DNA of 64,000 nucleotides from Oceaniferula marina (GTDB taxonomy: Bacteria > Verrucomicrobiota > Verrucomicrobiia > Verrucomicrobiales > Akkermansiaceae). Location of the stretch: positions 764,377-828,376 of the forward strand of contig NZ_JACBAZ010000001.1 in assembly GCF_013391475.1 (NCBI RefSeq), given 5' to 3'. How positions within the stretch are numbered: the first letter of the stretch is position 1; every line of letters begins with the position of its first letter. Positions 55,587-64,000 of this stretch are shown in pieces. The notes beneath the pieces were generated by a model. The model did not search any database and was not told the origin of the DNA. It saw only the letters and a list, made by a program, of their open reading frames with translations. The translations under genes and the position numbers were made by a program.

Positions 55587-55997
55587 ATGCCAACATCCAC
55601 GGAACAAGCGGCACACGCACTCGGTGTGCCGCACCAGATCGAACGGCACCTCTTTCTTTGCTGCGATCAAGGCAAAGACAAATGCTGCCCGAAGGAGGAA
55701 ACTTTGATTGCCTGGGACTACCTCAAAAACCGACTCAAAGAGCTCGACCTTCAGCCGGTTGGCAAAATCTTCCGAAGTAAGGCCAACTGCCTGCGTGTCT
55801 GCATGCAAGGACCTATCGCCGTCGTCTACCCCGAAGGCGTCTGGTATCACTCATGCACCCCCTATGTGCTCGAACGCATTATCGAAGAGCACTTGATCGG
55901 AGGTAAGGTAGTCGAGGAGTTTCAGATTGCGCCACCACCAAACGAGGCAGCTTCGGCCCCTCACGATGAACCGGGGCAGCAAAACGATATCCAATAA
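55587..55997 (+). CDS. Thioredoxin-like [2Fe-2S] ferredoxin
   Basis: A 136-residue protein of the (2Fe-2S) ferredoxin domain family with a thioredoxin-like fold. Four cluster cysteines are likely those in [23 protein letters not shown] (two) and an additional one in that region. [13 protein letters not shown] is the typical motif before the last cluster Cys region. The ATG at 55587 is chosen; 13 upstream codons are open. Its partner is unknown. It lies 26 bp after tdh, which may share a transcript. Confidence 0.85.
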   Translation: MPTSTEQAAHALGVPHQIERHLFLCCDQGKDKCCPKEETLIAWDYLKNRLKELDLQPVGKIFRSKANCLRVCMQGPIAVVYPEGVWYHSCTPYVLERIIEEHLIGGKVVEEFQIAPPPNEAASAPHDEPGQQNDIQ

Positions 55998-55999
55998 AA

Positions 56000-56036
56000 A
56001 TGCGAAACCCGGTGACAGGCTTCGCATGTTTTCTAT
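56000..56036 (+). terminator. Terminator after the ferredoxin-like gene
   Basis: TGCGAA (56001-56006) pairs with TTCGCA (56021-56026) with an inner CC/GG pair, followed by TGTTTTCT. It may serve both converging genes, since it is close to the minus-strand M42 gene end. Confidence 0.7.
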
Positions 56037-56063
56037 TCGTGGATAACGCTCAAGGCTCTCGCT

Positions 56064-57122
56064 CTAGAACTTCCAATCGCCCTTGTCCATATCGCAAACG
56101 CAAGCGGCCAGAAGATTGATGCAATGTTCGATGTCCTTCTTGTTGGACATCTCAGTCGACTGGTGAACGTTCCGGGTTGGAATGGAAATAGCGCCAGCGA
56201 TCGACCCACCGGGAACCATACGCTGAAGTCCGGCGGTATCCGTTCCTCCTGCGGATAAAATTTCAGGCTGCCATTTGATCTTTTTGGCATCCGCTGTCTT
56301 TTTCATAAACGCGACCATGCGGTAATCGCAGATGGCAGAGCTGTCCATGATCTTGATCGCTGCACCATCGCCGAGGCTGGTGACTTTCTCCTGCGGCTGA
56401 GCGCCAGGTGTGTCAAAAGCAATCGTGGTATCCAAGCCGATACCAAAATCCGGCTGAATCTCCAATGCGCTGACATTGGCTCCACGGATTCCGACCTCTT
56501 CCTGGACCGTAAAGGCGGCATAAAAATCATAAGCCGGCTTGCGACGACTCTTTTTGATCGAACGCAGAGCTTCCAACAAGACAAATACCGACACACGGTT
56601 ATCCAGAGACTTCACATTCACACAGTCACCCAACTCCAACAACTCGCTCAGGCGTGTGATGGGGTCCCCAATACTAACGACCTTTTCAACCTGCTTTTTG
56701 CTCATTCCCAGATCGATAAAATAATCGGTGAGTTTCATATTCTTGCCCCGCTCTTCCGGTGACATGATATGAATGGGTTTACACCCCATCACACCGATCA
56801 AATCCTTCTTACCGTGAACAATGATGCGTTGAGACGTGAGAGTCTTCGGATCAAAGCCGCCTAGTGGATTAAAGCGGATAAAACCATTGTCATCGATGTG
56901 AGTGACCATAAACCCAATCTCATCCATATGGGCCGCGGCCATTACTTTTTTCTTCGATGATTTACCTTTTTTCAGGGCAATCACATTACCCATATTATCC
57001 ACCCGAACATCATCAACCAAGCCCTTCAGTTCCTTCAAAACCAATTCTCGGATTTTGATTTCAAACCCCGGAGCTCCGGGAGCTTCACAGATGCGCGACA
57101 ATAGCGAAATATCAATAGCCAT
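56064..57122 (-). CDS. M42 family metallopeptidase
   Basis: An M42 aminopeptidase or deblocking peptidase of 352 residues (the family also includes proteins annotated as endoglucanase, which is historical). Metal-site motifs: AAHMDEIGFM (His-x-Asp), QEEVGIRGA (Glu-Glu), GLDTTIAFDTPG, and a late STEMSNKKDIEH (His region). Cytoplasmic by lack of a signal. The ATG at 57122 starts MAIDISLLSRICEAPGAPGFE, a family-like N-terminus. Confidence 0.92.
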   Translation of the reverse strand: MAIDISLLSRICEAPGAPGFEIKIRELVLKELKGLVDDVRVDNMGNVIALKKGKSSKKKVMAAAHMDEIGFMVTHIDDNGFIRFNPLGGFDPKTLTSQRIIVHGKKDLIGVMGCKPIHIMSPEERGKNMKLTDYFIDLGMSKKQVEKVVSIGDPITRLSELLELGDCVNVKSLDNRVSVFVLLEALRSIKKSRRKPAYDFYAAFTVQEEVGIRGANVSALEIQPDFGIGLDTTIAFDTPGAQPQEKVTSLGDGAAIKIMDSSAICDYRMVAFMKKTADAKKIKWQPEILSAGGTDTAGLQRMVPGGSIAGAISIPTRNVHQSTEMSNKKDIEHCINLLAACVCDMDKGDWKF

Positions 57123-57249
57123 ACGCGCAAGCTAGACAAGTCAGCCCACAATACCAGCGAAAATCCAAGGCTCTGGCCAATTTAAAACCACCCGTCCATG
57201 ATCCGGCACAAGGCCGGCATTCCTCACCCCCTGGCTCGCCACCGCCAGA

Positions 57250-58047
57250 CTATTGACCCAAGTCCAAGAGCTCATTGTAGCGCTCAATCGAACGCGCCAT
57301 CCCAGTCTCTTCATCCACATCCACCACCACCCCACACAGGCGAACCTGTCCCTTGGCGACAGGAAAACGGGTGGGCATGCCGGTTTTAAACCGCCACACC
57401 ACAGACTCGACATTCCGACCTAGAATCGAATGGTCCGGACCACACATGCCCGCATCCGTCAAATGAGCCGTCCCCTTGGGCAGTATTTTTTCATCTGCGG
57501 TCTGCACATGGGTATGGGTGCCAACCACGGCGGAAACCTTACCGTCCAAATGATGCCCCATCGCAATCGACTCACTCGTCGTTTCCGCATGAAAATCGAC
57601 AAACACCACCTTCACGTCCTCTTCCTCCCTGAGTCGGGCCACTTCGTCCTCCACTCGGGTAAAGGGGTTCTCCAACGGTGGATTCATAAAGGTTCTTCCC
57701 TGCGCATTGATCACGGCCACCTTTCCTTTCGCCGTTTCCAAAACAACCGATCCCTGCCCGGGAGTCCCCTCTTCGTAATTCAACGGTCTCAACAGCCGAG
57801 GTTCCGTCGGAAGATATTCCACTATTTCCTTTTGATCCCAAATATGATCTCCTGTAGTCAAGACGGCGATGCCGGAACGAAGCAATTGAATCGAAATTTT
57901 CGGTGTAATACCTCTTCCCGCAGCGGAGTTCTCACCATTTGCTATGATAAAATCAACCTCCAGCTCACGTTTAAGAGAAGATATCCGGCCAATCACCGCT
58001 TTCCGGCCAGGCTCTCCGACAATATCACCCAAAAATAGTATGCGCAT
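57250..58047 (-). CDS. YmdB-like metallophosphoesterase (TIGR00282 family)
   Basis: The 265-residue protein has the calcineurin-like metal motifs: FLGDIVGEPGRKAV (Asp-x3-Gly), ANGENSAAGRGI, GDHIWDQKEI and GTHTHVQTAD. This family includes Bacillus YmdB, a 2',3'-cyclic nucleotide phosphodiesterase affecting cell development and biofilms. The ATG at 58047 begins MRILFLGDIV; a further five codons upstream are open. It is convergent with nothing and divergent from the amidase gene. Confidence 0.9.
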   Translation of the reverse strand: MRILFLGDIVGEPGRKAVIGRISSLKRELEVDFIIANGENSAAGRGITPKISIQLLRSGIAVLTTGDHIWDQKEIVEYLPTEPRLLRPLNYEEGTPGQGSVVLETAKGKVAVINAQGRTFMNPPLENPFTRVEDEVARLREEEDVKVVFVDFHAETTSESIAMGHHLDGKVSAVVGTHTHVQTADEKILPKGTAHLTDAGMCGPDHSILGRNVESVVWRFKTGMPTRFPVAKGQVRLCGVVVDVDEETGMARSIERYNELLDLGQ

Positions 58048-58126
58048 CACGGCGCAACTCAATCATAGCTAACTGCTTTCGCCAACCATTATCCCAACAA
58101 GATTCACGGATCCCTCCCCATCCATC

Positions 58127-59512
58127 ATGTCCACCGCCGTCAAGTTTGTCATCACCACCCTGGTTGTTCTTCTCCTTGGTTCCGTCGCCTTCATTCTGTT
58201 CCTCCATCAACAGCTCCAGGAAGCTCCAAACCCATTCGAAAGGCCTCCAACGGCAAGCGAATCCGAAAGCCAAGAAGAAGCCTCACCACTGCCGGATGGC
58301 TCGGCAGTCACGGTCGTCCCAGGCGGCCACGATACCACTCTCGCAGATCTCGGAACCCGCCCAGACTGGCACATGCTCGACCTCTGGCAGGAAACCATCA
58401 CCCGTGAAAATTTCACCCGACTCCTCACCCAGATTTATACCGTTGATGACAGCTGGAAACGGTATATCACCATCAAACCCGACCACGCGGTGATCAGGAC
58501 CGACACCACTAAACCCAACACCTACTACGAACTGAAGTTTTCACACGGCTACAACGATTCCTCTCCGGACCGTAGCTGGAAAAGCATCGACGACCTACCA
58601 CCCGCCACCACCAATAAACCACTCGCGGACCTACGCATTGCCATCGACCCCGGCCACATTGGCGGCGAATTTGCCAAGGTAGAACAACGATGGTTTCAGA
58701 TTGGAGACAATAAGCCCGTCATGGAAGGCGAACTCACCCTAACAACAGCCAGACTCATCAAACGGCAGCTTATTAACCTCGGAGCCAAAGCCTACCTGAC
58801 GCGAGGAACCAACGAACCCGTCAACCCACACCGTCCGGAATTCTATCGGGAGCTGGCAACCGCCAAAGCCCGCTCACTGGGTAAAACCGATGAACAAACA
58901 ATTCAGTATTTTCAAAACAAGTTTTTCTATCTTACGGGTGAAATCCGTGCCCGGGCGCGCAGAATCAACCTGGCCTTCCGACCGGACCTCGTTCTGTGCC
59001 TACATTACAATGCCGAGAGGTGGGATGATCCTGAGAACCCGACTTTAACCAACAAAAACCACTACCATGTCTTACTCCACGGCGCATTAACCAGCGCCGA
59101 ACTCGCCCACGACGATGAACGCTTTGAAATGTTGACCAAGATCCTGCAACACAACCATGAGCAGGAAAAAGGATTGGGCATCGCTATTGCCAAATCACTG
59201 GCAAAAGCCACGAAACTGCCGGCTTACAACTATCAACCGCATTCAAAACGTGCCCGCAAAGTCAAGGGGGCCGAAGGGCTGTGGGCCCGCAACCTGCTGG
59301 CAAACCGTATCTATCAATGCCCGGTCATTTTCCCCGAACCCTACGTCATGAACAACCAGGAAGTACACGACCGGGTGCAGCTTGGAAACTACAAGGGAAA
59401 AAAGAAAATCAATGGTGTGGATCGTAAATCCATTCAGCGTGAATATGCCGATGCCGTCGTCGAGGGCATCAAAAACTACTACCTGGCAAACCGAATCATC
59501 TACACCCCGTAG
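58127..59512 (+). CDS. N-acetylmuramoyl-L-alanine amidase (amidase_3), membrane-anchored
   Basis: A 461-residue amidase of the AmiA/AmiC class that cuts the amide bond between muramic acid and the stem peptide. Residues 4-28 form an uncleaved membrane anchor (VKFVITTLVVLLLGSVAFILF). A linker of about 150 residues precedes the catalytic domain. Metal motifs: IAIDPGHIGGEFAKVEQR (His), MEGELTLTTARLIK (Glu) and LCLHYNAERWDD (His). An 80-residue insertion (GTNEPVNPHRPEFYRE...RARRINLAF) is long for the class. Confidence 0.9.
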   Translation: MSTAVKFVITTLVVLLLGSVAFILFLHQQLQEAPNPFERPPTASESESQEEASPLPDGSAVTVVPGGHDTTLADLGTRPDWHMLDLWQETITRENFTRLLTQIYTVDDSWKRYITIKPDHAVIRTDTTKPNTYYELKFSHGYNDSSPDRSWKSIDDLPPATTNKPLADLRIAIDPGHIGGEFAKVEQRWFQIGDNKPVMEGELTLTTARLIKRQLINLGAKAYLTRGTNEPVNPHRPEFYRELATAKARSLGKTDEQTIQYFQNKFFYLTGEIRARARRINLAFRPDLVLCLHYNAERWDDPENPTLTNKNHYHVLLHGALTSAELAHDDERFEMLTKILQHNHEQEKGLGIAIAKSLAKATKLPAYNYQPHSKRARKVKGAEGLWARNLLANRIYQCPVIFPEPYVMNNQEVHDRVQLGNYKGKKKINGVDRKSIQREYADAVVEGIKNYYLANRIIYTP

Positions 59513-59527
59513 TCTGCATCCCTATCC

Positions 59528-59851
59528 TTACCTAGGGCGGCCGCTATAGTGCCGGTATCCCATGGAGCCGCTCGACGTTGAATTCGTGTTTCCACTCTGA
59601 CCCGACCTACCGGGATACGTGCCATAAGCAGGATCTCCCGTCGCGGTTCCATAGCCAAGCAATCCGCCAATCGCTGCGCCCGTGGCAGCGCCTGACCAGC
59701 CACCCATCAATCCTCCCGCAGCAGCCCCCACAGCACCGCCACTCGTTGCCCGGGCAGTATGTTCTGGAGTTGTACAACCACTGAGCAGCAAGCAAATGGC
59801 TGCTGCGCAGACAAAATCAATTTTCCCGAACAATAGATACTTCTTTTTCAT
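59528..59851 (-). CDS. Glycine-zipper lipoprotein
   Basis: From the ATG at 59851 the protein has 107 residues: a lipoprotein signal ending LLLSGC (Cys lipidation site), then a glycine-zipper (about residues 38-65: GGAVGAAAGGLMGGWSGAATG with repeated G/A-x3-G). This pattern in YMGG-like and Slp-type outer-membrane proteins forms membrane hairpins. The last 40 residues are Gly/Ser/Tyr-rich. It starts one base after the EF-hand stop codon, so both are probably one operon. Confidence 0.75.
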   Translation of the reverse strand: MKKKYLLFGKIDFVCAAAICLLLSGCTTPEHTARATSGGAVGAAAGGLMGGWSGAATGAAIGGLLGYGTATGDPAYGTYPGRSGQSGNTNSTSSGSMGYRHYSGRPR

Positions 59852-59852
59852 C

Positions 59853-60311
59853 TCAGTCTTCGTCTTCTGGGGTGAGATCCGGCAAATCGGCAAGTGTGAC
59901 GTAACCCTTGCCTTTGGTATCGAGCTTGCGGAATGCTTGTTTTAAATTTTCAATCAAGGCTTTGTTCCGATAAACATCCTTTTTACGGATGTATCCCTTA
60001 TTTTCACGATCCATAATCGGATATTCCTGTTCCGCCTTTTTTTTGTCCCGAGCATGAGCAAAAAACTCACTGCGGCTGATCGTCCCATCCTTATTTTGAT
60101 CAAAATCGCGAAACAAGCGGGTAATGATCACATCCACAAATTCTTGTTTCGACAGCTTACCATTGTGATCGCCATCGAAATCGGCAAACAAGCGTCGTTG
60201 ATTTTTTTCTTTCTGCTCGGGCGTCATTTCCTCCAGAGCTGCCCAAACGTGGACATGACTCAGACACAGTATGCCGAGCATCACCAAAAAGCACTTCACA
60301 GAATAAACCAT
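59853..60311 (-). CDS. Exported EF-hand calcium-binding protein
   Basis: The ATG at 60311 begins MVYSVKCFLVMLGILCLSHVHVWA, a signal peptide; a longer frame to 60416 is not signal-like. Mature chain: two canonical EF-hand loops, DFDGDHNGKLSKQEF and DFDQNKDGTISRSEF, then two degenerate ones, MDRENKGYIRKKDV and LDTKGKGYVTLADL. So two or more calcium sites are likely outside the cytoplasm. It probably is co-transcribed with the glycine-zipper lipoprotein gene. Confidence 0.85.
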   Translation of the reverse strand: MVYSVKCFLVMLGILCLSHVHVWAALEEMTPEQKEKNQRRLFADFDGDHNGKLSKQEFVDVIITRLFRDFDQNKDGTISRSEFFAHARDKKKAEQEYPIMDRENKGYIRKKDVYRNKALIENLKQAFRKLDTKGKGYVTLADLPDLTPEDED

Positions 60312-60430
60312 CGCGGAGCAAATATAGGCCCATTTGCATCGGCATCCCAAGCAAATAAACCTGCTGGAATTCCATGCTGCCATACTGACCGGTTGCACCT
60401 GAGTGCATTTCACCATATTCTTCCAGACTT

Positions 60431-61237
60431 ATGTCACTTCCCGCATTCCAAACCCTCGGCAACCCGAATGATCCCCCCTTACTTTTTCTGCACGGACTCG
60501 GAGCTGGTAAAATCCAGACGACCTCTGCCTTCCCCTCGCTGCCCCATTGCTTTCTGATTGCGCCCGATATGCCTGGACACGGAGAATCCCAATCATACGA
60601 CCCATCAGGGTTCAGCTTCGATTCCTTCGCCGACCTCACCGTCCGGCTGATTCGTCATCTGGGTATCGAAACCCTTCACCTCGGAGGCCTGTCGATGGGA
60701 TCTGGCATCGCCCTCAACATCGCCCTTCGCTACCCTGAAATGGTCCATTCCCTCATCTTGCTTAGGCCCTCATGGACAGACAAACGCAAGCCTGAGCACC
60801 TCAAACTCGTCGCCTGGGTCGGGCAATGGATTGAAAAGCTCGGCATGCACGGAGCCCGAGAACAACTACTCCAATGCCCTGACTTCCTGATCTTACAAAC
60901 ACAAAATCCCCCGGTCGCCGATTCGATTCTCGCCCTGTTCGACCGCCCCGAAACACCTGCATCCACAGCCGTGCTTTACAAAATGTGGCAAGACGCCCCG
61001 TTCCACGCCCTCTCCGAACTTCAATCCATTGAGCAGCCAACCCTCATCCTCACCACCGGACGAGACGAATTACACCCCCAGTTGGCAGCCGATCAGATCG
61101 CAGCGAACCTGCGGCACCACCGTAGCACCGCCCTGCCAGCCCGCTATCACGAACCCGAAGCATACCATACCGCCCTGAGGGGTGAGGTTCGTGATTTCCT
61201 TGCTTCGAATGAGCTTTCCGAACCGTCACCAAGCTGA
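60431..61237 (+). CDS. Alpha/beta hydrolase
   Basis: The 268-residue protein follows the alpha/beta hydrolase order: oxyanion segment FLHGLGAGKIQTT, GHGESQSYDPSGFS, nucleophile elbow GGLSMGSGIALNIALRYPE (Ser in GLSMG), LILTTGRDELHP (acid) and a late YHEPEAYHTALRG (His). There is no signal peptide. The substrate is unknown. The EF-hand gene is divergent from it. Its end is 13 bp before the AraC gene, so the two may be co-transcribed. Confidence 0.85.
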   Translation: MSLPAFQTLGNPNDPPLLFLHGLGAGKIQTTSAFPSLPHCFLIAPDMPGHGESQSYDPSGFSFDSFADLTVRLIRHLGIETLHLGGLSMGSGIALNIALRYPEMVHSLILLRPSWTDKRKPEHLKLVAWVGQWIEKLGMHGAREQLLQCPDFLILQTQNPPVADSILALFDRPETPASTAVLYKMWQDAPFHALSELQSIEQPTLILTTGRDELHPQLAADQIAANLRHHRSTALPARYHEPEAYHTALRGEVRDFLASNELSEPSPS

Positions 61238-61250
61238 TTCAATCAGCTTT

Positions 61251-61985
61251 ATGCACGACGACCAATTTTTTCAAAAAAACAAACTCGGTGACCATGTGGC
61301 GAGCATCTTTGATGATCTGGCAGGCTTCACCTATTTCATCAAAGACACCAAGCTCCGCTACGTCGCCTTCAATCAACGACTAAAACTCATTTTCAATGTC
61401 GACCATGGATCTGAAATCCTCGGCAAGACCGATGCCGATTTCATGCCGGAGCACATCATGCTGAATATCCGAGCCGACGACCTCAACATCCTCAACTCCG
61501 AAAAACCCATCCTCAACCGCATCGAATTGGTGCCAACAGGAAATGGCTTTGTCGATTGGTCCGCAACCAACAAAAAGCCGCTCTATACCACCGAAGGCAA
61601 ACTCTGTGGAATCGTCGGCGTCACCCGACCCTTTAACCAAAGTAATGCGACATTAAGCCAAAACAGAGAACTCGGGCCCGCACTTGAAATGATGCACCGC
61701 TCGTTCAGAGACAACATTCCCATCGAACATCTGGCATCGTCAACTCACTTGTCACGCAGCACCTTCCAACGAAAATTCAAAGGCTGCTTCGGAATGACAG
61801 CCAAAGAATATTTACGGCATCTGAAAGTCCAGGAGGCTTGTCACAAAATCTCCCAGACCACCATGACCTTCGCCGATATCAGCTACCACTGCGGATTCGC
61901 TGACCAAAGCCATTTTTCACGTGAATTCACCCGTATCATGAAAGAGCCCCCGTCTTCTTATCGGGCAAGATATCGCATCAACTAA
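61251..61985 (+). CDS. AraC family regulator with an N-terminal PAS domain
   Basis: The 244-residue regulator (ATG at 61251; a longer open frame begins at 61182 inside the hydrolase gene) has an N-terminal PAS-like ligand-sensing domain (about residues 18-125, FTYFIKDTKLRYVAFNQRL to GIVGVTRPF). A C-terminal double helix-turn-helix AraC domain follows (about 155-240: IEHLASSTHLSRSTFQRKFKGCFG and FADISYHCGFADQSHFSREF). It probably regulates the two genes downstream, from which it is separated by 133 bp, but this is inferred from position. Confidence 0.9.
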   Translation: MHDDQFFQKNKLGDHVASIFDDLAGFTYFIKDTKLRYVAFNQRLKLIFNVDHGSEILGKTDADFMPEHIMLNIRADDLNILNSEKPILNRIELVPTGNGFVDWSATNKKPLYTTEGKLCGIVGVTRPFNQSNATLSQNRELGPALEMMHRSFRDNIPIEHLASSTHLSRSTFQRKFKGCFGMTAKEYLRHLKVQEACHKISQTTMTFADISYHCGFADQSHFSREFTRIMKEPPSSYRARYRIN

Positions 61986-62118
61986 ACTCAAGCAAACAAA
62001 CCACGCAAAACCAGATTGACCAATTTATTCATAAAATAGAAGCAATCTTTCAAGACCAAAACAACAATCCCGCTTATAGATATTCATCAATAAGAACCAC
62101 ATCCAAGCAAACACAGTC

Positions 62119-62979
62119 ATGATTACCAAACGCATCAGCACCCAACAAATCCTCGCCAACTTGCAACATAAAATCGAGCAGCGCCTACCTATTATGATCT
62201 CGTCCGCAGGTAGTGGTCTGGTCGCAAAACTTCAAGAGCAGTGCGGCACCGACTGCATTAATACCTTTTCAGGAGCCCGACTTCGAGCCAATGGCATGGG
62301 TACCATGTCGATGATGTGGCCGATCCTCGATTCCAACAAACAAACACTCGACTACACTCGTGAAGACATCATGCCGGCACTTGACGGCAAAGCCTTTGTC
62401 TGCGCCTGCCTGAATGCCAACGACCCGCTCAAGGACATGCGTATGGTGCTTCAAGAGTGCAAGGACATGGGTGTCAACTCAGTGTCGAATATCGGTCCAT
62501 CGATCTCCTACGTCGACCACGATTCCGAAATCTACAAGGTGATGACCTCGGCCGGTATCACCATCGATAACGAAATTGAAATGCTCAAATTGGCCAAGGA
62601 GGAAATGGATATGGTCAGTATTGGCTTGGCCTTCACGCTCGAAGATTCCATCCGCATCTGCGCCGAAGCAAAGCCACACATTTTTTGCTACCACGCCGGA
62701 ACGACCAAAGGCGGTATCAAAGGCTACGATAATGGTATGACCATTGAAGAAACCGCCGAGCAGACGGAATACGCTTACCAAAAATGCCGTGAAGTCCACC
62801 CCGAGGTCATCCTCGTTGGTCATGGCGCAGCCATGGAGAACCCGGACGATGCCCAGTATATGCTCGACCACACCTCTGGACATGGATTCTGGACCGGCTC
62901 ATCCACTGAACGCCTTCCCATTGAACGGGCAGTGACCCAGGCCGCATCTGAATTTACCTCTCTCCGCTTCTCCAAGTAA
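62119..62979 (+). CDS. Phosphoenolpyruvate hydrolase-family TIM-barrel protein
   Basis: The 286-residue protein matches the phosphoenolpyruvate hydrolase family (PF09370), a TIM barrel corresponding to the C-terminal half of the plant Tm-1 protein. Motifs: MISSAGSGLVAKLQEQCGTD, FSGARLRANGMGTMSMMWP, ACLNANDPLKDM, FCYHAGTTKGG and HTSGHGFWTGSSTERLPIERAV. The gene precedes the UPF0261 gene by 30 bp. The enzymatic reaction in bacteria is not established. Confidence 0.85.
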   Translation: MITKRISTQQILANLQHKIEQRLPIMISSAGSGLVAKLQEQCGTDCINTFSGARLRANGMGTMSMMWPILDSNKQTLDYTREDIMPALDGKAFVCACLNANDPLKDMRMVLQECKDMGVNSVSNIGPSISYVDHDSEIYKVMTSAGITIDNEIEMLKLAKEEMDMVSIGLAFTLEDSIRICAEAKPHIFCYHAGTTKGGIKGYDNGMTIEETAEQTEYAYQKCREVHPEVILVGHGAAMENPDDAQYMLDHTSGHGFWTGSSTERLPIERAVTQAASEFTSLRFSK

Positions 62980-63009
62980 TCCCCCCCTCAACTCAAAAAA
63001 CCTCAGATC

Positions 63010-64000
63010 ATGAAAACCATTGCCATTCTGGCCACGCTCGACACCAAAGCTGCCGAAGCCGACTTCATGCGGCAACAAATTGAAGATCTTGGTGGTCAGG
63101 CGATTCTCATGGACTTGGGCTTACTTGGTGAGCCTTCTACCAAGGTCGACATCACCAAAGAAGAAGTCATCTGTGCCGGAGGAAGTTCTCTTGAAGAACT
63201 TCTCCAAAGCCCTAGCCGTGAAAAATCCAACCCGGTCATTGTCGCTGGAGCAACCAAACTCACACTCGAGCTTCAGCGCAGTGGAAAAATTCATGCGGTG
63301 GTGACACTCGGAGGCACCCAGGGCACCTCGACCTGCGGCCCTATTTTGCAAGCACTCCCCTATGGGTTCCCCAAGGTGATGCTCTCAACCGCTGCCTCGG
63401 GCGACACCTCCCCCTTTGTCGGAATCAAAGACATCACCATGATGTTTGCCGTCAGTGACATTCTGGGCTTGAACGTTTTCTCTCGAAAGATCCTCGCCAA
63501 TGCCGCTGCGGCAGCTTGGGGAATGGCTCAGTCCGATGTATGCATTACCCAATCCACAGCCAAGGGAGTCATTGGCATGTCTAACCTCGGCGTTCTCACC
63601 CAGGGGGCGATGCATGCCATCCATCTCTTCGAACAAGCAGGCTATGAAGTGATCACCTTCCACGCCATCGGAGCGGGTGGCGATGCCATGGAACAAATGA
63701 TGAAAGAAGGAATCATCACCGCTGTCTTTGACTATGCCCTCGGGGAAATCGCCGACGGCTGCTTCGATGCCCTCCGAGCATCCGGCCCGGAACGTCTCAC
63801 CACCGCCGGCAAGCTCGGCCTTCCGCAGGTGATTTGCCCGGGTGGATCCGAACACCTCGGACTGCTGGTCAGCAAGCCCAACGAAGTCCCTCCAGGATGG
63901 GAAGACCACCAGATCACCTGGCATACCCCTTACGTATTTGTGCCTCGTCTCAATGCTAAAGAACAAAGCAAAGTGGCCAAGACGATTGCCGACCGTCTGC
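63010..64000 (+). CDS. Tm-1-like ATP-binding (UPF0261) family protein, 3' partial
   Basis: The ATG at 63010 opens a frame that continues past the window end, about 330 residues visible. It is the UPF0261/Tm-1-like N-terminal family (IAILATLDTKAAEADFMRQQIEDLGG, VVTLGGTQGTSTCGPILQALPYG, STAASGDTSPFVGIKDI and YALGEIADGCFDAL). In tomato Tm-1 this domain is fused to a TIM barrel like the previous gene. Here the two are separate and adjacent in the opposite order. The C-terminus is not seen. Confidence 0.85.
   Translation, partial: MKTIAILATLDTKAAEADFMRQQIEDLGGQAILMDLGLLGEPSTKVDITKEEVICAGGSSLEELLQSPSREKSNPVIVAGATKLTLELQRSGKIHAVVTLGGTQGTSTCGPILQALPYGFPKVMLSTAASGDTSPFVGIKDITMMFAVSDILGLNVFSRKILANAAAAAWGMAQSDVCITQSTAKGVIGMSNLGVLTQGAMHAIHLFEQAGYEVITFHAIGAGGDAMEQMMKEGIITAVFDYALGEIADGCFDALRASGPERLTTAGKLGLPQVICPGGSEHLGLLVSKPNEVPPGWEDHQITWHTPYVFVPRLNAKEQSKVAKTIADRL

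Overview
The window looks like a chromosomal stretch of a Verrucomicrobiota bacterium, probably a Verrucomicrobiales/Akkermansiaceae-type marine or soil lineage. This is inferred from gene content: a PEP-CTERM secreted protein with an arginine-rich tail, a tricorn-like protease, many secreted or lipid-anchored proteins of unknown function, moderate GC content, and short genes packed on both strands. There is no rRNA and no phage, insertion sequence or CRISPR array that I can support. Almost everything is core metabolism or maintenance, with a few accessory or odd items.

Layout. 1-8457: recC (cut by the window edge), recB and recD in one operon, the RecBCD helicase-nuclease. 8441-11981 (minus): an M15/DUF882-type peptidase, a dynamin-like membrane GTPase and a polysaccharide deacetylase. 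12263-12334: tRNA-Gln. 12501-17035 (minus): a type II topoisomerase B subunit, a large secreted protein of unknown function and a GNAT acetyltransferase. 17311-21073: a homocysteine S-methyltransferase family protein, a selenocysteine-type tRNA with a UCA anticodon on the minus strand, and mutS. 21291-25158: a RhuM family accessory gene, then an overlapping run of murI, a conserved protein often labelled 3-methyladenine glycosylase, and a cation diffusion facilitator. 25269-26519 (minus): purD. 26717-33585: a PEP-CTERM protein, a secreted coiled-coil/TPR protein and a tricorn-like S41 protease. 33629-35418: moeB-rhodanese and tmk. 35419-35780 is a repeat-rich spacer. 35781-35993 (minus) is a small Cys/Lys-rich secreted protein. 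36196-41760: purL and pgi.

41961-45083 is a peroxide-response locus: catalase and an ankyrin-repeat protein on the minus strand, divergent from an oxyR with both redox cysteines; a 15-bp OxyR-type palindrome lies between them. 45091-46829 (minus): an alpha/beta hydrolase and a SirB1-like protein. 46924-49873: aroK, a polyprenyl diphosphate synthase and a DUF21-CBS membrane protein. 50177-52452: nrdR, an ATP-cone-like protein, a HIT protein and exodeoxyribonuclease III. 52747-55997: a CPA2 antiporter, threonine dehydrogenase and a thioredoxin-like ferredoxin. 56064-58047 (minus): an M42 aminopeptidase and a YmdB-like phosphodiesterase. 58127-59512: an amidase_3 protein. 59528-60311 (minus): a glycine-zipper lipoprotein and an EF-hand protein. 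60431-64000: an alpha/beta hydrolase, a PAS-AraC regulator, a PEP-hydrolase-family TIM-barrel protein and a Tm-1-like (UPF0261) protein cut by the window end.

The points most worth a second look are the divergent tRNA-Sec-like gene, the two-gene bacterial counterpart of the plant Tm-1 protein behind a PAS-AraC regulator, the large nested inverted repeat at 35588-35768, a perfect 15-bp inverted repeat inside mutS, and an ATP-cone-like protein of unknown role next to nrdR.
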